A stretch of 64,000 nt of DNA from Marsupella aquatica (lineage: Eukaryota; Marchantiophyta), in contig OZ316891.1 in assembly GCA_973895155.1 (NCBI GenBank), positions 30,442,001-30,506,000 on the forward strand, given 5' to 3'. Position numbers and translations under genes: made by a program. Shown here in pieces: positions 1-11,780 of the stretch. The notes beneath the pieces were generated by a model. That model made no database searches. It worked only from the letters and a program-made list of their open reading frames with translations, and was not told where the DNA came from. Positions within the stretch are counted from its first letter, which is position 1, and every line of letters starts with the position of its first letter.

Positions 1-145
1 TCATTCTAAAATTTCCAAGAAATTGAATATATCTTATTTTAAATCTTCTGCTAGTGAGTCAAAGAGTTAATAATTTCAATGGGCTTGGAGTGAAGCATAA
101 AAGAACAACTTTATTACTTAGTTGAAAAGCAGGAAAATATAACCA

Positions 146-470
146 ATTGGTTTAGGTCAATTGGCTAGGGGATTTGCCTGGAACTGAGAGGTCCCAGGTT
201 CAATCCCCCCTCCACACACTGGGGTGTGGAGGGTATATGTGTGTGGGTGGGATGGGTTTTGTGGGTAGTGGATTGGAGTTTTGATTATCTGCTCGGCCCT
301 TGGTAGCTCACTTTGTGGCCCTGATGTAATCCTCTCTCCTTCCTGGTGCAGGTCCCTGTTGGATCCGTTGGGGCTCACCCTGGTTTGGGTTCCCTACAGA
401 AAAACTGTCACATTGGGGTGGGGGAGTCTAATTGTATTTCCTCCCCATTTCCGTTCAAGACAAAAAAAGC
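146..470 (+). mobile_element. tRNA-derived SINE-like element
   Basis: The stretch opens with a pol III-type A-box-like segment (TTGGCTAGGGG near 169) followed about 35 bases later by a B-box match (GGTTCAATCCC near 198-208). This spacing is typical of a tRNA-derived SINE head. A unique body follows, ending near an A-rich tract at about 460-477. Short reading frames across it on both strands have no coding character and are taken as spurious. The 3' boundary and target duplication were not resolved. Confidence 0.5.
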
Positions 471-1315
471 GGGAAAATATGATTACAATAAAGAGTGAAT
501 AGTAAACCAATCAAAGGGTCATGAGTGAAAACCTTCACAATTTAATGACTTTTTCAGTTGAAGATGAATAAAGAATGATTCCCACTAAACAAAGTTAATA
601 TTCTCTTGCATTGATAAGACCGGGGATGAGACAGTTTTAGCGTGCAAAGATTAAAAATATGCTCTTTTGCATTAAACCTATGGGTAATTAAACATTCTTA
701 ACCTTGATGAGTCATTGTTCATCAGGACAACAAGATGCTCAAAAGGACTCATCAAATAAAGTTTGAGTGTACGAAGTAGTCTAATAGGTTTATTAATAAC
801 CGAACTTTCCATGGATATCCTGGGCCAGAGACATCTACAAAATATATGATTTACTAAGTGGTCCTTGTCACATCTACTCTACCTAAGACATTCTGAGGTC
901 TCCTTAACCTTGTCAGATCTGAGGCAGTCTTGTCTGAGGTAGTCACCCAGGAGGTTTCCTTAAAATTATCACATCTCGCTCTACCCAAGACACTGTAATT
1001 TTGATGTTTAGCTGAAAAACAAAAGCGCACAAAGGCCACAAAATGAAATTTATGATCTGAATGAAGATTGATGAAAACAAGGTACACTTTGAGCCAACAC
1101 AGTTTTTTATTCTTTCTTCACTTCAAGTGACGGTGAATTCAAATGGCGGTAGGGTATGCCTATCCAAATCTGTGTGTTAATGGCCTGTGTTACAACTCCA
1201 GGTCACAAACTACTCCCAAACATAGTTTTCCTATCATAACTCATCGTGGTTTACTCTCCCGTTTACTCTTCCCAAACATAATGTTTGCAATAATAACTTG
1301 TAAGGCTTTATGCTT
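471..1315. other. intergenic, no gene seen
   Basis: AT-rich sequence with only short reading frames on either strand and no recognisable domain. No clear tandem or inverted repeat was seen. Confidence 0.5.
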
Positions 1316-1763
1316 AGTTGGTATCCCATCCTCTTTTGGGGCTATGGTCCTAAAACCCACCACCTCAATCCTTCATTAATTAAGAGCAATGATGACATTC
1401 ACAATAACATGCCGATATTTAACCTTTGAACAAACAAGTAGTCAACACAGAGAAATATGTGGTTCATCTCAGCAAAGGCTATGTCCACATGAACGTACAC
1501 ACAAGAGCTTTAATGCACCTGCCAGCCAAGCCATGCAACAAGTCTCCGCAACACAATTCAAGCTCTTTCTAGCTATCTCTCAACTGGCTTTATAACAATG
1601 AGCCTGAGTCTCGGTCTGAGTTCTCCTATCCAAGCAAACATTGTTTGGAGATATAGTGTGCAACACAACTAACCTAACCATGTTTGTGACTAAGGGTAGC
1701 ACTAAGTAATTAACTATGATTATAGTCATAATTCTAGACCTAAGAGTAAAGCCTAGCTAACAC
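1316..1763. repeat. diverged copia-type LTR remnant
   Basis: This block resembles the copia LTR at 2073-2363 in order of motifs: a TTGGTATCCC start, an AGTAGTCAACACAG segment, GGTTCATCTC, GGCTATGTCCAC, and an end at AGCCTAGCTAACA followed by a pyrimidine-rich CTCCAGGGGATGG, as expected beside a polypurine tract read on the other strand. It is too diverged for a firm call. It could be a solo LTR or the end of another decayed element. Confidence 0.3.
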
Positions 1764-2072
1764 TCCAGGGGATGGATTACTCTACACTCAATACCCTTTG
1801 TGTGTTTTACCCTTCTAATTTCTGGTGCTTTTTTCTTGGCAAGAGCATCTCCTACGGTGTAAGCTATTTGCTTACCGTATACATTAAATACAATGTAAGG
1901 AGTTGCCTTTTTTAGTCTAGTGCATATGGCAAGGATTATATCATGTCAAAATGCAAGCCCCAAAAATGGTTATTGGGTCATTCAGTACCACTTGACATAG
2001 ACACCTTTGGATACTAATCATTAGATCTTGGAGAACCCAAAAATGAATCTTATATTCAGTCAATGTGCTATA

Positions 2073-2363
2073 TGTTGGGGATAATCCTTATCCCAAGACA
2101 CCATGCACATGAGAACACCATACAAAGTAGTTGACACAGCGAGTACTGGTTCATCTCATGATCGAGGCTATGTCCACGGGAAAGCAAGAGACCTTTACTT
2201 CTCTCTTGCTCAACTCCAACAATGAACTAAGATCCACCAGGGACTGGTACCAGCCCTGGCTATATACACAATAGCACTACCGCTAACCTTAGCTAAGTAC
2301 TAACCTGAGTTAGCCTAACTGTGGTTAGCTCAAGAGTCACAAGACTAAGAGCAATACCTAACA
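2073..2363 (-). repeat. copia 3' LTR (left)
   Basis: Starts TGTTGG and ends ACCTAACA, the TG...CA termini of an LTR. It matches the right LTR closely over about 215 bases (TGTTGGRGATAATCC, CACATGAGAACACC, AAGCAAGAGACC, CCAGCCCTGGC). It abuts a polypurine tract on the minus strand. Confidence 0.85.
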
Positions 2364-2382
2364 AACTCCCCCTTGACTCTTG
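2364..2382 (-). other. polypurine tract
   Basis: On the minus strand this reads AAGAGTCAAGGGGGAGTT directly before the LTR TG, the expected plus-strand primer position for a copia element. Confidence 0.7.
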
Positions 2383-2560
2383 TCTTGGGGACTGGACTAA
2401 TTGCTACCATATGGAATCCTCAGCGGGAAGTTCTAGACAATCACCTAAACAAGTCTCCCCCTAAAAACCACAAGGGTTAACTAGAACTAAGCCGTAGCCA
2501 AACTAGAATGAGTAATCCATATACAAATAGTCACAACCTTGCTAAGTAACTATACTTGCG

Positions 2561-4146
2561 CTACAACTGCAAAACCTGCAAAGTAGCACGGTGTCTTGAG
2601 AAACTCTCCAAAGAAATCACTTTGGTAAAGGCATCAGTGGGATTGAGCTTTCCATCAATCTTGACTAGCTCAAAAGTTTTATCAGACACTGCTTGCCTGA
2701 TAAAATGGTACCTGATATCAATGTGCTTCGCCCTACTATCCATCACCTGGTTAGCAGCCAAGTGAAGAGCACTCTGACTATCACAATTTAAAGACATTTT
2801 GCCATGCTCTAAACCCATCTCCGTGATCAACCTATCCAACCAAATTGCTTCCTTTGTCGCTTTTGCTACTGCAACATACTTTGCTTCTGTAGTAGACTGA
2901 GAGATACACTTCTACAAGGTAGATTTCCAACTGATACATCCTCTTCCAAGAGTAAATACATACCCAATTGTAGATCTTTTTGTATCCAGACAATCTTCAT
3001 AGTCAGAATCTACATAGGCAACCAATGTTCTATCTGATCTGACATCAAATAGTAATCCATAGTCCTGTCTTCTCTTCAGATACCTGAGAATCCATTTCAC
3101 AGCTTCCCAATGTACCTTCCCTAGATTTGACATGAATCTGCTAACCTTGCCTATTGCTAGGGCCAAGTTAGGCCTAGTACAAGTCATCAAATACATCAGA
3201 CTGCCTACTGCCTTCTCATAAGGAATCTTAGCCATGAGATCTTTCTCCATAGCATCTGTAGGAGAGAAAGCCGATGATAACTTGAAATGTGAAGCTAAAG
3301 GAATACTCACTGGCTTACAATCCTCCATGTTGAATCGTGCAAGTACCTTCCTCACATACTTGCCTTGATTCAAGCACAACTGTCTAGTATCACAGTTCCT
3401 AAAAATCTCCATTCCTAAGATCCTCTTGGCCTTACCAAGATCCTTCATCCTGAATTCAGAACTCAATTTTGCCTTGAGTCTGTCAACCTCAGATTGATCT
3501 TTAGCCACAATCAGCATGTCATCCACATAGAGAACCAGAATGATGAAACCAAACACATCATTCTTGACTGATTTTGTATACTCACAAGGATCATACACCA
3601 TCCTTGTAAAACCTTGAGCAAACATGAAATCATCAAGCCGCTTGTTCCACTGTCTAGGAGCTTGCTTCAATCCATACAAGGACTTGAGCAATTTGCAAAC
3701 TAATTAAGTTCTCTTGGCCCTTCTTCATAAAGCCTAGTGGCTGTCTCATGAAGATCATCTCTTCCAAGTTACCATAGAGAAAAGCAGTAACAACGTCCAT
3801 CTGATCCTTCACCAGACTAAAAAACACAACAAGCTGACACAAGATTCGAATTGTGGAATACTTAGCCACCGGTGAAAAGACCTCATTGTAATCCACTCCT
3901 TTCTCCTGAGTGAATCTCTTGGCAACAAGCCTTGCCTTGTAGATCTTGTCTCCACCCTATGAAGGACTGTCCTTCAACTTGTGAATCCACTTGCTGTCCA
4001 TCACTTGCTGTCCACCACTCCCATGTCTTGTTGTCACTCAAAAATTGCAACTCCCTCTGCATTGCTGCGTTCCACTCATGCTTCTGCTCTGAGGCACAAG
4101 CCTCATTGTACAAAGAAGACTCTCCTTCTTCCAAGATCAAAGCCAT
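2561..4146 (-). pseudogene. copia pol: reverse transcriptase and RNase H
   Basis: Read from 4146 down to 2561, this holds the copia RT/RNase H region in pieces. Visible landmarks are the RT entry segment (NEVFSPVAKYSTIRILC near 3890-3830), SLYGLKQAPRQW near 3680, the catalytic YVDDMLIV near 3530-3505, LGMEIF near 3420, the C-terminal SWKSTL segment near 2920 and an RNase H tail with ADRAKHIDIRYHF-type sequence (here SRAKHIDIRYHFIRQ). Frames change near 3900 and 3690. An in-frame TAG near 2912 stands where related elements have Gln, as expected from CAG to TAG. Confidence 0.85.
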
Positions 4147-4197
4147 ATCATCATCATTAGGTGCAATGTCAATGTCATCTAGTTTAGATGAGTATGT

Positions 4198-4497
4198 CTA
4201 TTGACCATACCTGGTAGGAGCTCTAGTAGAACGACTGGAAGTTCTTCTAGTAGACAATTCAGGCTGATCTGTTGCTGCTGGTTGAATTTGAGGTATCCCA
4301 ACAACAATCTTCTCCTCTTTTTCCATCACAAGAACCAACTCCATGCACGGAGCTTCTCCATCTCTCCTGTTATGAATATCATCATAACTAATTTCCCCCT
4401 CAACCCGGTCTGGGATGGGAAATTTCCCTTTGTCAGTATGGGAGTCCTGAGAACTCTCCCCCTCCTTTGATGATGATCTGGATTCATTAAAGGACAC
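4198..4497 (-). pseudogene. copia pol: segment downstream of integrase
   Basis: About 100 residues beginning just after a KLIVSRDVSFNE motif, which in copia polyproteins follows the integrase core (consensus Y-D-P-x-T-x-K-x-x-x-S-R-D-V). It continues as a Ser/Glu-rich linker toward RT and ends in a TRYGQ-like segment typical of the pre-RT linker. Its closeness to the pre-integrase domain at 4534 shows that the integrase core has been lost. Confidence 0.7.
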
Positions 4498-4533
4498 ATC
4501 TCTACTGACAATGAGCTTATAGGTAATTGGATC

Positions 4534-4953
4534 CTATAACCTAGAGCTCCATGACTTACTAGACTGCAAATTAGAAATCAAACCTCTTTTCAGAAGTACA
4601 GCCAAACATTTTTCACTTATGTGACCTAGCCGAAAGTGCCACAGCCGGGCCGTCTTCTCATGAGATAAGGTTACATTGGCTTCATCACATACTACTTTGC
4701 CCTCCAAAACATACAAATTTTTGTGCCTCTTTCCCTTCAACATAACCTTAGTACCGGTTGAAACCTGAAGGACACCATTAGTAGAACTCCACTGATGACC
4801 ATTTGCTTCTAACATTCCAAGTAAAATGAGATTTTTCATCGTGCCAAGAATATGTCTCACATTCCACACTATTCTTACAACACCATCAAACATCTGTAAT
4901 CTCATAGATCCAAGTCCAACTACTTGGCATGGGATTCCATTTCCCCTCAACAT
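4534..4953 (-). pseudogene. copia pol: protease tail and GAG pre-integrase domain
   Basis: The frame carries a retropepsin-like C-terminal stretch followed by a pre-integrase zinc-binding region: LWHFRLGHISEKCLAVLLKRG matches the conserved copia LWHxRLGHxS...L motif. The conserved chain stops within about 15 residues of this motif and is followed almost at once by the post-integrase SRDV motif. The DDE integrase core, normally well over 150 residues, is therefore absent. Confidence 0.75.
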
Positions 4954-5174
4954 TGAATCATTGGAAACCGTGTAAGAACTGAAAAACTCTCTCCTATAGC
5001 AAATATGAAAGGTACAAACACTATCTAGTATCCAACCATTATCTCCCTGATGTGATACTACATTGAGGGCAAAGTAATGGCATCACAAAATATCATCATC
5101 GAGTAAATCTACCTCATGTGCGCTGGATGCCGCATTAGCTGATGGGGTAGAGTCCTTTATCTGACAATCTCTCT

Positions 5175-6122
5175 TCATGTGGCCTGACTTGCCACATTTC
5201 TAACATGCAAGAGGCTTCCTCTCTTGTGATTTTCCTCTGGATTTAGATCTCTCTTTGACGTAGATCTAAATCTGTTCTGCCCATTCGTGCGCTGCGCTGG
5301 ACTTCCACAATTCACATTCAACGCAGTACCAGAAGAAGATGCTGTTTGTGCTAGACCCAACTTCTTCTGAGCATCATCAGACAGTAGAGAGCTCACCACC
5401 TCATCATATGAAATGGACTTAAGATCTCTGTACAAGAGCACCTGTTTCAAGCCCTGATAAGATGGCGGTAAGGAGCTTAGCAAAAGCAAGGCCTTATCCT
5501 CATCTTCAACTCCCTTACCCAGGTTTGACATATCCACCGCCAGGCTGTCAAACTCATCTAGGTGATCTTGCAGCTTGCTCCCTTCCTTGAGCCTGAGGCT
5601 CATCAAGAGAGACTTCTTGTACAGCCAGTCTGATGCATCTTCCCAGTAGTACTTCTTTGTGAGGGCCTTAAAGAGTGATGCACAATCCGCATAATCATCC
5701 AATTTCTTGATGATATGCGGCTTGAGGTAAAGCATCACCGCATTGACAGCAATCACCTGCTTCTGTCTCCACTGCTTCATAGAAATCTCCTCCTTACTAT
5801 CATACTGCTCTCGTGTAGAGAGCAGATGATCTAGGCCCATGGCACAAAGAACACCCTTTACTTGCTTCTCCCATAGCAAGTAATCAGTACGGCCGTCGTA
5901 CTTCTCCACCTCAAACTTCACTCCTCCAAATCTTGCCATCTCTATCTTCTTCCCAACTATTGACAGCTCTGGTAGTAGAACAACTTCCTCCACTGCATGC
6001 CGCACCGGTGATACTTGTTCCTCCTCAAACGGTACCAGCTCCTCCTCAAACTCTCTGTTTGACCGTCGCGAACCTGAAGCTCCACCAACGTCGATTCTTC
6101 CAGTATACTCCAAGTCACTCAT
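5175..6122 (-). CDS. gag: copia gag polyprotein (UBN2-type)
   Basis: A 315-residue frame starting at the ATG at 6122. It contains the copia gag core: a YDGRTDYLLWEKQVKGVL segment near residues 75-92, LKALTKKYY-like and LYKKSLLMSLRLKEG motifs, DEFDSLAVDMSNLG and LLSSLPPSYQ, the classic gag_UBN2 signature. A CCHC zinc knuckle (C-x2-C-x4-H-x4-C, with GKSGHMKRDC) lies at about 5171-5210 in another frame, so a one-base slip separates it from the gag frame. The knuckle also contains a TAG at 5200-5202. Gag would package element RNA; this copy is probably defective. Confidence 0.85.
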   Translation of the reverse strand: MSDLEYTGRIDVGGASGSRRSNREFEEELVPFEEEQVSPVRHAVEEVVLLPELSIVGKKIEMARFGGVKFEVEKYDGRTDYLLWEKQVKGVLCAMGLDHLLSTREQYDSKEEISMKQWRQKQVIAVNAVMLYLKPHIIKKLDDYADCASLFKALTKKYYWEDASDWLYKKSLLMSLRLKEGSKLQDHLDEFDSLAVDMSNLGKGVEDEDKALLLLSSLPPSYQGLKQVLLYRDLKSISYDEVVSSLLSDDAQKKLGLAQTASSSGTALNVNCGSPAQRTNGQNRFRSTSKRDLNPEENHKRGSLLHVRNVASQAT

Positions 6123-7826
6123 ATGAGAAAATCACAAAAAACTGTCTTTTTTTGAAACTTCTCATAAAACTTAGAACTCAACACCGCCGCATAGCCCACG
6201 TAGCTAGGAGTCCAAAACTGAAAATAAAAATTGAAAACAAACTTCGACAAAAAATTTATTCAGATTTCGGTCGGGGTGGGTAAAACCATGGAAAACTCCC
6301 CCATTTTGATCACCTCCAAGAATCTCCAAAATGTGAATGGGCAATCGATGTCGGAACCGCAAATGGAGTGGTGCACCGTGTAGCTAACTCGAATAGCTAC
6401 CACCTCCCCGAAAACAAATGGAAAAGTTACCGTTTCCCCGTACCAATTTTGGTCTACAGCCAAAAAAACGCTCTTTGTGTTTTCAAAATATTCCCCGCAC
6501 TGTACAACAAGGCTCACAGGGGGCCGTTCCCCCTGTCCAAGCGGTTAAAATGGAGGGTCATAGGGCCCGGGATGTGGCACAACCAATGAGGAGGAGGAGA
6601 GAATTTTTTTCTTCAGAAAAAAGCACTTTAAAGGGGTCAAAACTTGAAAAAATGGAGTTTAAAGGGGTCAAAATGCGCATATTTGTGCGTATTTGGGCTG
6701 TGTAAGGGCGCTTTTTGGCTGATTTGCACCAAAAAATGCACGTTTTTGTGCTTATAGGGGTGTGGGAGGCCGGAGCGCGCGCCGGGGCGTATGGCAAAGT
6801 AGGTTTGTCGGGATTTGAAGGTATACGGGCCGTATGGGGGCAAAAAAATGCCCTAAACTAACCTTAAAATGTGCCAAAAAATGACACAAAGGCCGTGTTA
6901 CAAACCTTAGCCGCCTCCGCTTCGGTTTCCAATGAGAAAAATGATGACCGCCGACATGAAAATGTTGCCAAATTGCACCGGCACCTCGGGGGGGTCACTT
7001 CCATGGAAGTGGCATATCATGTGCGACGAAGTATACGGCCATTTAAATGGTTTTGGCGGAAGACTTATTAAGTCTTCTATGGAAATATAGGGTTGTTTAA
7101 TTGCAAAATGCATACATGTCATCACATGATTGGTGCCGTACAACTTTCTAGAAAGTGACTTAGGGGGGTCATAAATGACCCAAACCGTCGCACGTGATGT
7201 ATGACCCTTCATATAGTGACCCCCCGAGACGGGCACATCTGCAGCTCCACCAGAGAAGAAAAAACCTTTGCAATGTCTTACTCTCTCTGCATCAAGAGCC
7301 AATCCCGGACTCAAAATGATTGCCTCACCACGATCTCTCCGTTGAGCCTCAGCACTTCGCATATCTTCCTCCGAGTCAAGCGTCACAACGAGTAATCCGG
7401 TTCAGGGAAAAACAAACATCATAGCTTGTCAAAAAACCAGAGCTCAACTTTCACTCGTCACGACGCACTCGCTCCACAAACGTCAGCAAACCAGGTATCA
7501 AAACGACCAGCTCGCTTCAACCTTCAACTTGAGCTATAACATGCGACGCCTCCCGCACCGCACAACTCACACTATAGCATAAATGAACTCTTGTCTCTCC
7601 CACAAAAAAACCATCGAACATGAAAACTCCACAAAAATACAATTTCCGCGTTTACTTCTCACTCAAAAATCCGATTGATGATTTCTAACCGCCGTTAGAA
7701 AGCTCTCACAATGATCTATCCGATTAGTCCCCCTCAAAAAATTTTCATGCGACTAAACCCCCCGGGATCTTCAACCGTCGATTACACAAGAAAACTCTTG
7801 TCACCACGATGTCACCTCCCAGGCAT
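6123..7826. other. copia leader region without a supported gene
   Basis: The 1.7 kb between primer-binding site and gag is longer than usual for copia. It contains short opposing frames, a GC-rich 6730-6800 stretch and CCGT/GGGTCA-rich sequence near 7150-7230. No domain is recognised in the longest frame (6907-7386, minus). It may be a captured host fragment or a later insertion. Confidence 0.4.
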
Positions 7827-7838
7827 GCTCTGATACCA
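7827..7838 (-). other. primer-binding site for tRNA-iMet
   Basis: On the minus strand the bases read TGGTATCAGAGC, the standard plant copia match to the 3' end of initiator-Met tRNA, two bases inside the 5' LTR end at 7841. Confidence 0.9.
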
Positions 7839-7840
7839 CT

Positions 7841-8057
7841 TGTTGGAGATAATCCCTATCCCGAGATACCATGCACATGAGAACACCATACAAAGTAGTC
7901 GACACAGCGAGTACATGATTCACCTCATGACCGAGGCTATGTCCACAGGAAAGCAAGAGACCTTTACTTCTCTCTTGCTCAACTCCAACAATGAACTGAA
8001 GATCCACCAAGGACTGGCACCAGCCCTGGCTATATACACAACAACACTACTGCTAAC
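7841..8057 (-). repeat. copia 5' LTR (right), truncated
   Basis: Begins TGTTGGAGATAATCCC and follows the left LTR for about 217 bases to CTGCTAAC, then diverges. The last ~75 bases of the left LTR (ending ACCTAACA) have no counterpart, so this LTR is truncated or replaced at its outer end. The LTRs differ at scattered positions, showing the insertion is not recent. Confidence 0.8.
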
Positions 8058-8220
8058 AGCCCTGTATACAGCAGCTCATATACAGATCCAATAACCAAAA
8101 TACCCAGTTAGTAAGGTCACAAGGGAATTATAGCATTATATAGTACACTAACCCATTGGGGTTGTCTTTTTTTTGTTTACATAGACCAATTACCCGGTAA
8201 CCATAAGTAGGAGATGCTCT

Positions 8221-9222
8221 AATGCATGGTCCAAATTTGAATCAAGTAATTATGACACTCCTCATCACTTGACTAAAATAGTGACTATAAAATCTCTTTT
8301 ATTGCTACTATTTTGAAGTGTACTAGAACCCTCGTGTACTAGAACCCTCTTAATAGCCCATTATGGATCTTCTGGTGAGATTGAAGATGTGAATGTGAGA
8401 AAAAGATGTCAAGGCAAAGTAAAGATGTTAAGGAGAGATAAAATCATATGAAAAGGAGAAAAAAATATGCCAAGGCTAGAAAAGATGTGTGATCCCAACC
8501 ACGAGCCCAACCATACAGATGTTGTGGTTGTGTTCAATGTTTAATGTTCAATGTTGCAAACAAGATATCTTTGCGTAAGAGATGTCCATGTCAAAAATAT
8601 GTTGTCGCAAAAGTGATAAGAGAGAGCGTGAAAGAGGTGCTGGGAACGAGGCGAAAACATTCACACAACGCTGGGTGAAAGGTGACACCCCCCTCCTCAC
8701 CCCCTTTCTCTTGGGCTGCCCCCCCCCCGCCCCACCCCTGACTCCTCCTTCCACAACCGAATAAAAGCAAGGGTGTCCCTTTTCTCCTTCTTTTTTGGTC
8801 TTAATGCTTAATGCTTAATACTTGATTTCTTTGTTTTAATTCATCTCCATTTGCTCCACTTTGTCTCATCGCCTGCACCCACATACTTATGGGAGGGTAT
8901 GACACTATTCAGCCCCTCACATACCCATGGGCCTGGTTTGAACTGTCTAACATGTTGTTGTGTTGTCCGACACAACAACTTGTCATTTGTTGGCTCCAAA
9001 AGGGCTCAAATGTCACATATTTTCCTATATTCCCCAGCCGGTCCTAAACTTTCCTGAACCCCTCTCAGCCCAGTCCTGAACTCTCCCAAACCCCCTCCCG
9101 GCCCAGTCCCGGACTCCCCCAGTTTAGCAAGCCGGCCTCCCAATTGGGGTCGGGGTCGGGTGGGGTCGGGGCTGGGTGTGGGCCGGTCAGGGCCATGCCG
9201 GGGAGTGGGGCCACGCCGGGGA
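8221..9222. other. intergenic with AAGATGT-rich patch
   Basis: No supported gene. At 8370-8500 there are several AAAGATGTNAAGG units like the minisatellite at 51.9-52.1 kb, suggesting an older relative of that repeat. A C-rich run sits near 8715-8745. Confidence 0.4.
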
Positions 9223-9323
9223 GTCTGGGCCCCAACATCCGCCATGTGTCACACATGGTCAGGGCCACGCCGGGGAGTAGGGGACAACCCGGTGTGACAC
9301 ATGGCGGATGTTGGGGCCCAGAC
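9223..9323. repeat. 32-bp perfect inverted repeat (hairpin)
   Basis: The arms 9223-9254 and 9292-9323 are exact reverse complements, separated by 37 bases. Each arm contains GGGCCCCAACATCCGCC. The surrounding 9060-9330 is GC-rich with repeated GCCGGGGAGT units. It is a strong foldback, possibly a remnant of a foldback transposon. No open frame depends on it. Confidence 0.85.
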
Positions 9324-11383
9324 CCCTCATTTGTCGGTCAAGTCCAAACTGGGCCCATGGGAGCATCATTATATTCCTCTCCTTACTTTGAACTTTAATT
9401 ATGGCCTCTTGTCCTGTCCCCTCATACTGGTGTCCCAAGAGTCCCCATCTCAATGGCAACACATGGCACTCACATAGAGGGTATGCCATCATCTCCCTCC
9501 TACATAATCTTTGTGGTATACCCAAATACTTTGTCTTGTCTTTCGCCCTTTGGATTGAGTAGATTGTTTTTTGAATAATAAAAGGCCAGGATGAAAGAAA
9601 TTATAAATCTAGTGGTCAGAGAATGTTCCCTCCAAAAGTGAATTTGTAAAATTTGTACAGGAGTAGATAATAATAACCCCTTGAACTTGAGCTAAAGCCC
9701 TCTATTTTTGGGGGTGTGATTGCACGCAACCCCCTCTAACCAAGGGCCTTAATGTACACAAAACACGGACCACTTAGAGCTCATGAATAGGTCTAATGGG
9801 TTCTTCCTTAAATTTCATTTGAAGTTTAAATATGTTGAACAAGGAATAGATTAAGGAGGCCAATAAGGAACGTTTATCAGGATTCCATCCACCTCCAATA
9901 AAAAACATTATCAAGATTCCATCCACCAAGTCAATTTCAACATCCCCCCATATGATAACCTCATTATTTTCTTCAAATCAATGATTGCACAGAGTATATC
10001 TTACCACAGTTTGATGTGTGATTACCTCCAGGGAATTGCAACGTTAGACTACTGCAAGTCCGAATGGACTTTGTGGTTTTAGCTCTCTGGCATATTAACA
10101 CATGCACCTACCTCGTGATCTACAGTAGGTCGTCCTGGATTCTATGCCCCACACGGATGACTATATAGGGGCTTCAAAAGTTCAAATCAATGAACAGTCT
10201 CTATGATCCACCTTGTGGTTCAGGGCGTCCGGTTAGTGACACTCACGCGCATGCTCAACATGCATCGCCCGATCCAGAAGTCCAGTATGTCAATCCTTCA
10301 AGAGTGCACAAGGAAGTCCAGTAAATAACTACAGTACTACTGTAGTTGTTCACCTTGTGAGCTATGACATGGCCCAGTCTGACATAAATATCCAAGGCAG
10401 CGTATCCACAGAGTCCACGGTCCCAATGATATGTAGTCCCGGAACTGACACTTCAGCACTTCAGCGAATCACTGGATTCCGACGTTTATCGATCGATCTC
10501 CTCTTCAATGAAGATCGATGAACGTACGTGGCACATCGATCTGTGTAGGGACTAGTTCTGAAACAGTGCTGCAGTGTACTAGTGTGCAGTATTTAGCTGT
10601 AGGCGACTTTGTGATTTAAGGAACGAGTCCTGAAACTTTCTAAACATTCTCTCCGTGATTCATACCCTCCTACGTCACTAACGATGTCGACTTACAACAC
10701 TTCAGACACTGTCGCTGTTACTGAACCACTTCCAGTTCTCAAGACGTGACTCGTAAATGACCAGTTCTTGTTGATTTCTTGTCGAGTGAAACGTGCAACG
10801 ATTCCAGTTTTAAAGATGGGACTATCTTGTGAGTGACCAATTCCTGATGATTTAATTCTTGGATGATTGTTGTGTATTTGCGTTGATTAGCACGACTTGG
10901 TCCAACGACTATGAGGATCTACTAACTGTACTTCAAACAAAGTCTCTCGAAAACGTCAATATTCTTGTTTTTTCCTCCAGCCTCGCCAAATTTTAGACGT
11001 GACTTGGTCGAACCGTAGTTCTAAATCTGACAAGATCTTAGATTTTGTCCTTTAATCCAGCCCAAAACGTACACACGGCGAGTTCGACGAATAAGAAGCC
11101 CCACGGACAGGGTCCGTGAACCATAGGACCTGGCTGGACAGTGTGTAAAGTGTCTATTATTAAATCCAATTGAGCCGGGACTCGGGAGGCTGGACAGCAC
11201 CCTGTGGATGTGACAGCAGGCCACTGCGAGCATGCCAAATTAAGTCCTATCAACGGGCCTATCAACAGACCACAAAGTCAATGTATCAATGAGAGAATTA
11301 ACAGGAGTCTTGAAAGGAAATGAAGTTAATCACACACAGTCAACAGGCAGTCACCTGAGTAAGAAGGTTCATGGATCGTGATC
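9324..11383. other. intergenic, no gene seen
   Basis: About 2 kb with only short frames and no domain. Small palindromic motifs such as CTACAGTACTACTGTAG (near 10329) occur, but no larger structure was identified. Confidence 0.4.
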
Positions 11384-11780
11384 GATGTTGAAGGACTGAA
11401 ACACAAAGGCGTATGAAATATCAAACTGGACAAACCGGTGTACCTTTTCTGCTGGCTTTTCCCGGATTAATATGTAGGCCATCGACCATAGAATTCATTT
11501 TGGGAAAAGTAATGTTGAAGGCCTGAATACAAAAGGTCGATAAAATATCAAAATGAACAAACCGGTGTTCGTTTTCTGCTGGCTTTTTCCCGGACTAATA
11601 TCTACAGTAGGCCATCGACAATAGATTTCATTTGGGGAAAACTAATGTTGAAGGCCTCAAATACAAAAGGCCTATATAATATCAAAATGAACAAACCGGT
11701 GTTCGTTTTCTGCTGGCTATTCCCGGACTAATATCTAGGCCATCGACCCGGGAATTACTGTAGGGAAAAGTGCGTAGCTT
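11384..11780. repeat. tandem repeat, ~130-bp unit, 3 copies
   Basis: The marker CAAACCGGTG occurs at 11431, 11558 and 11692. Each unit contains ATGTTGAAGG, AAATATCAAA, TTTTCTGCTGGCT, CCCGGA and TAATAT, GGCCATCGAC. Copies differ by several percent and small indels. No function is visible. Confidence 0.8.

Larger units (their letters stand above)
2073..8057 (-). mobile_element. Ty1/copia LTR retrotransposon, decayed
   Basis: A minus-strand copia element with its 3' LTR at 2073-2363, a polypurine tract beside it, pol remnants at 2561-4953, gag at 5175-6122, an unusually long leader (6123-7826), a tRNA-iMet primer-binding site at 7827-7838 and a 5' LTR from 7841. The domain order gag, pre-integrase, RT, RNase H is copia. 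The integrase catalytic core is missing, several frameshifts and stops interrupt pol, and the 5' LTR is cut short near 8057, so the copy cannot be autonomous. Confidence 0.9.
1842..8220. mobile_element. TIR element (MITE-like) split by a copia insertion
   Basis: AGAGCATCTCCTAC at 1842-1855 has its exact reverse complement at 8207-8220. GAGCATCTCC termini are common in plant hAT- or PIF-like MITEs. Removing the copia element leaves about 390 bp, a plausible MITE size, so the copia element probably inserted into it. No convincing target-site duplication was found outside the repeats, so superfamily and exact ends are uncertain. Confidence 0.4.

Noticed and set aside
6907-7386. A 159-codon minus-strand frame in the copia leader.
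   Set aside because: No domain, low-complexity start and opposing frames of similar length; not credible as a gene.
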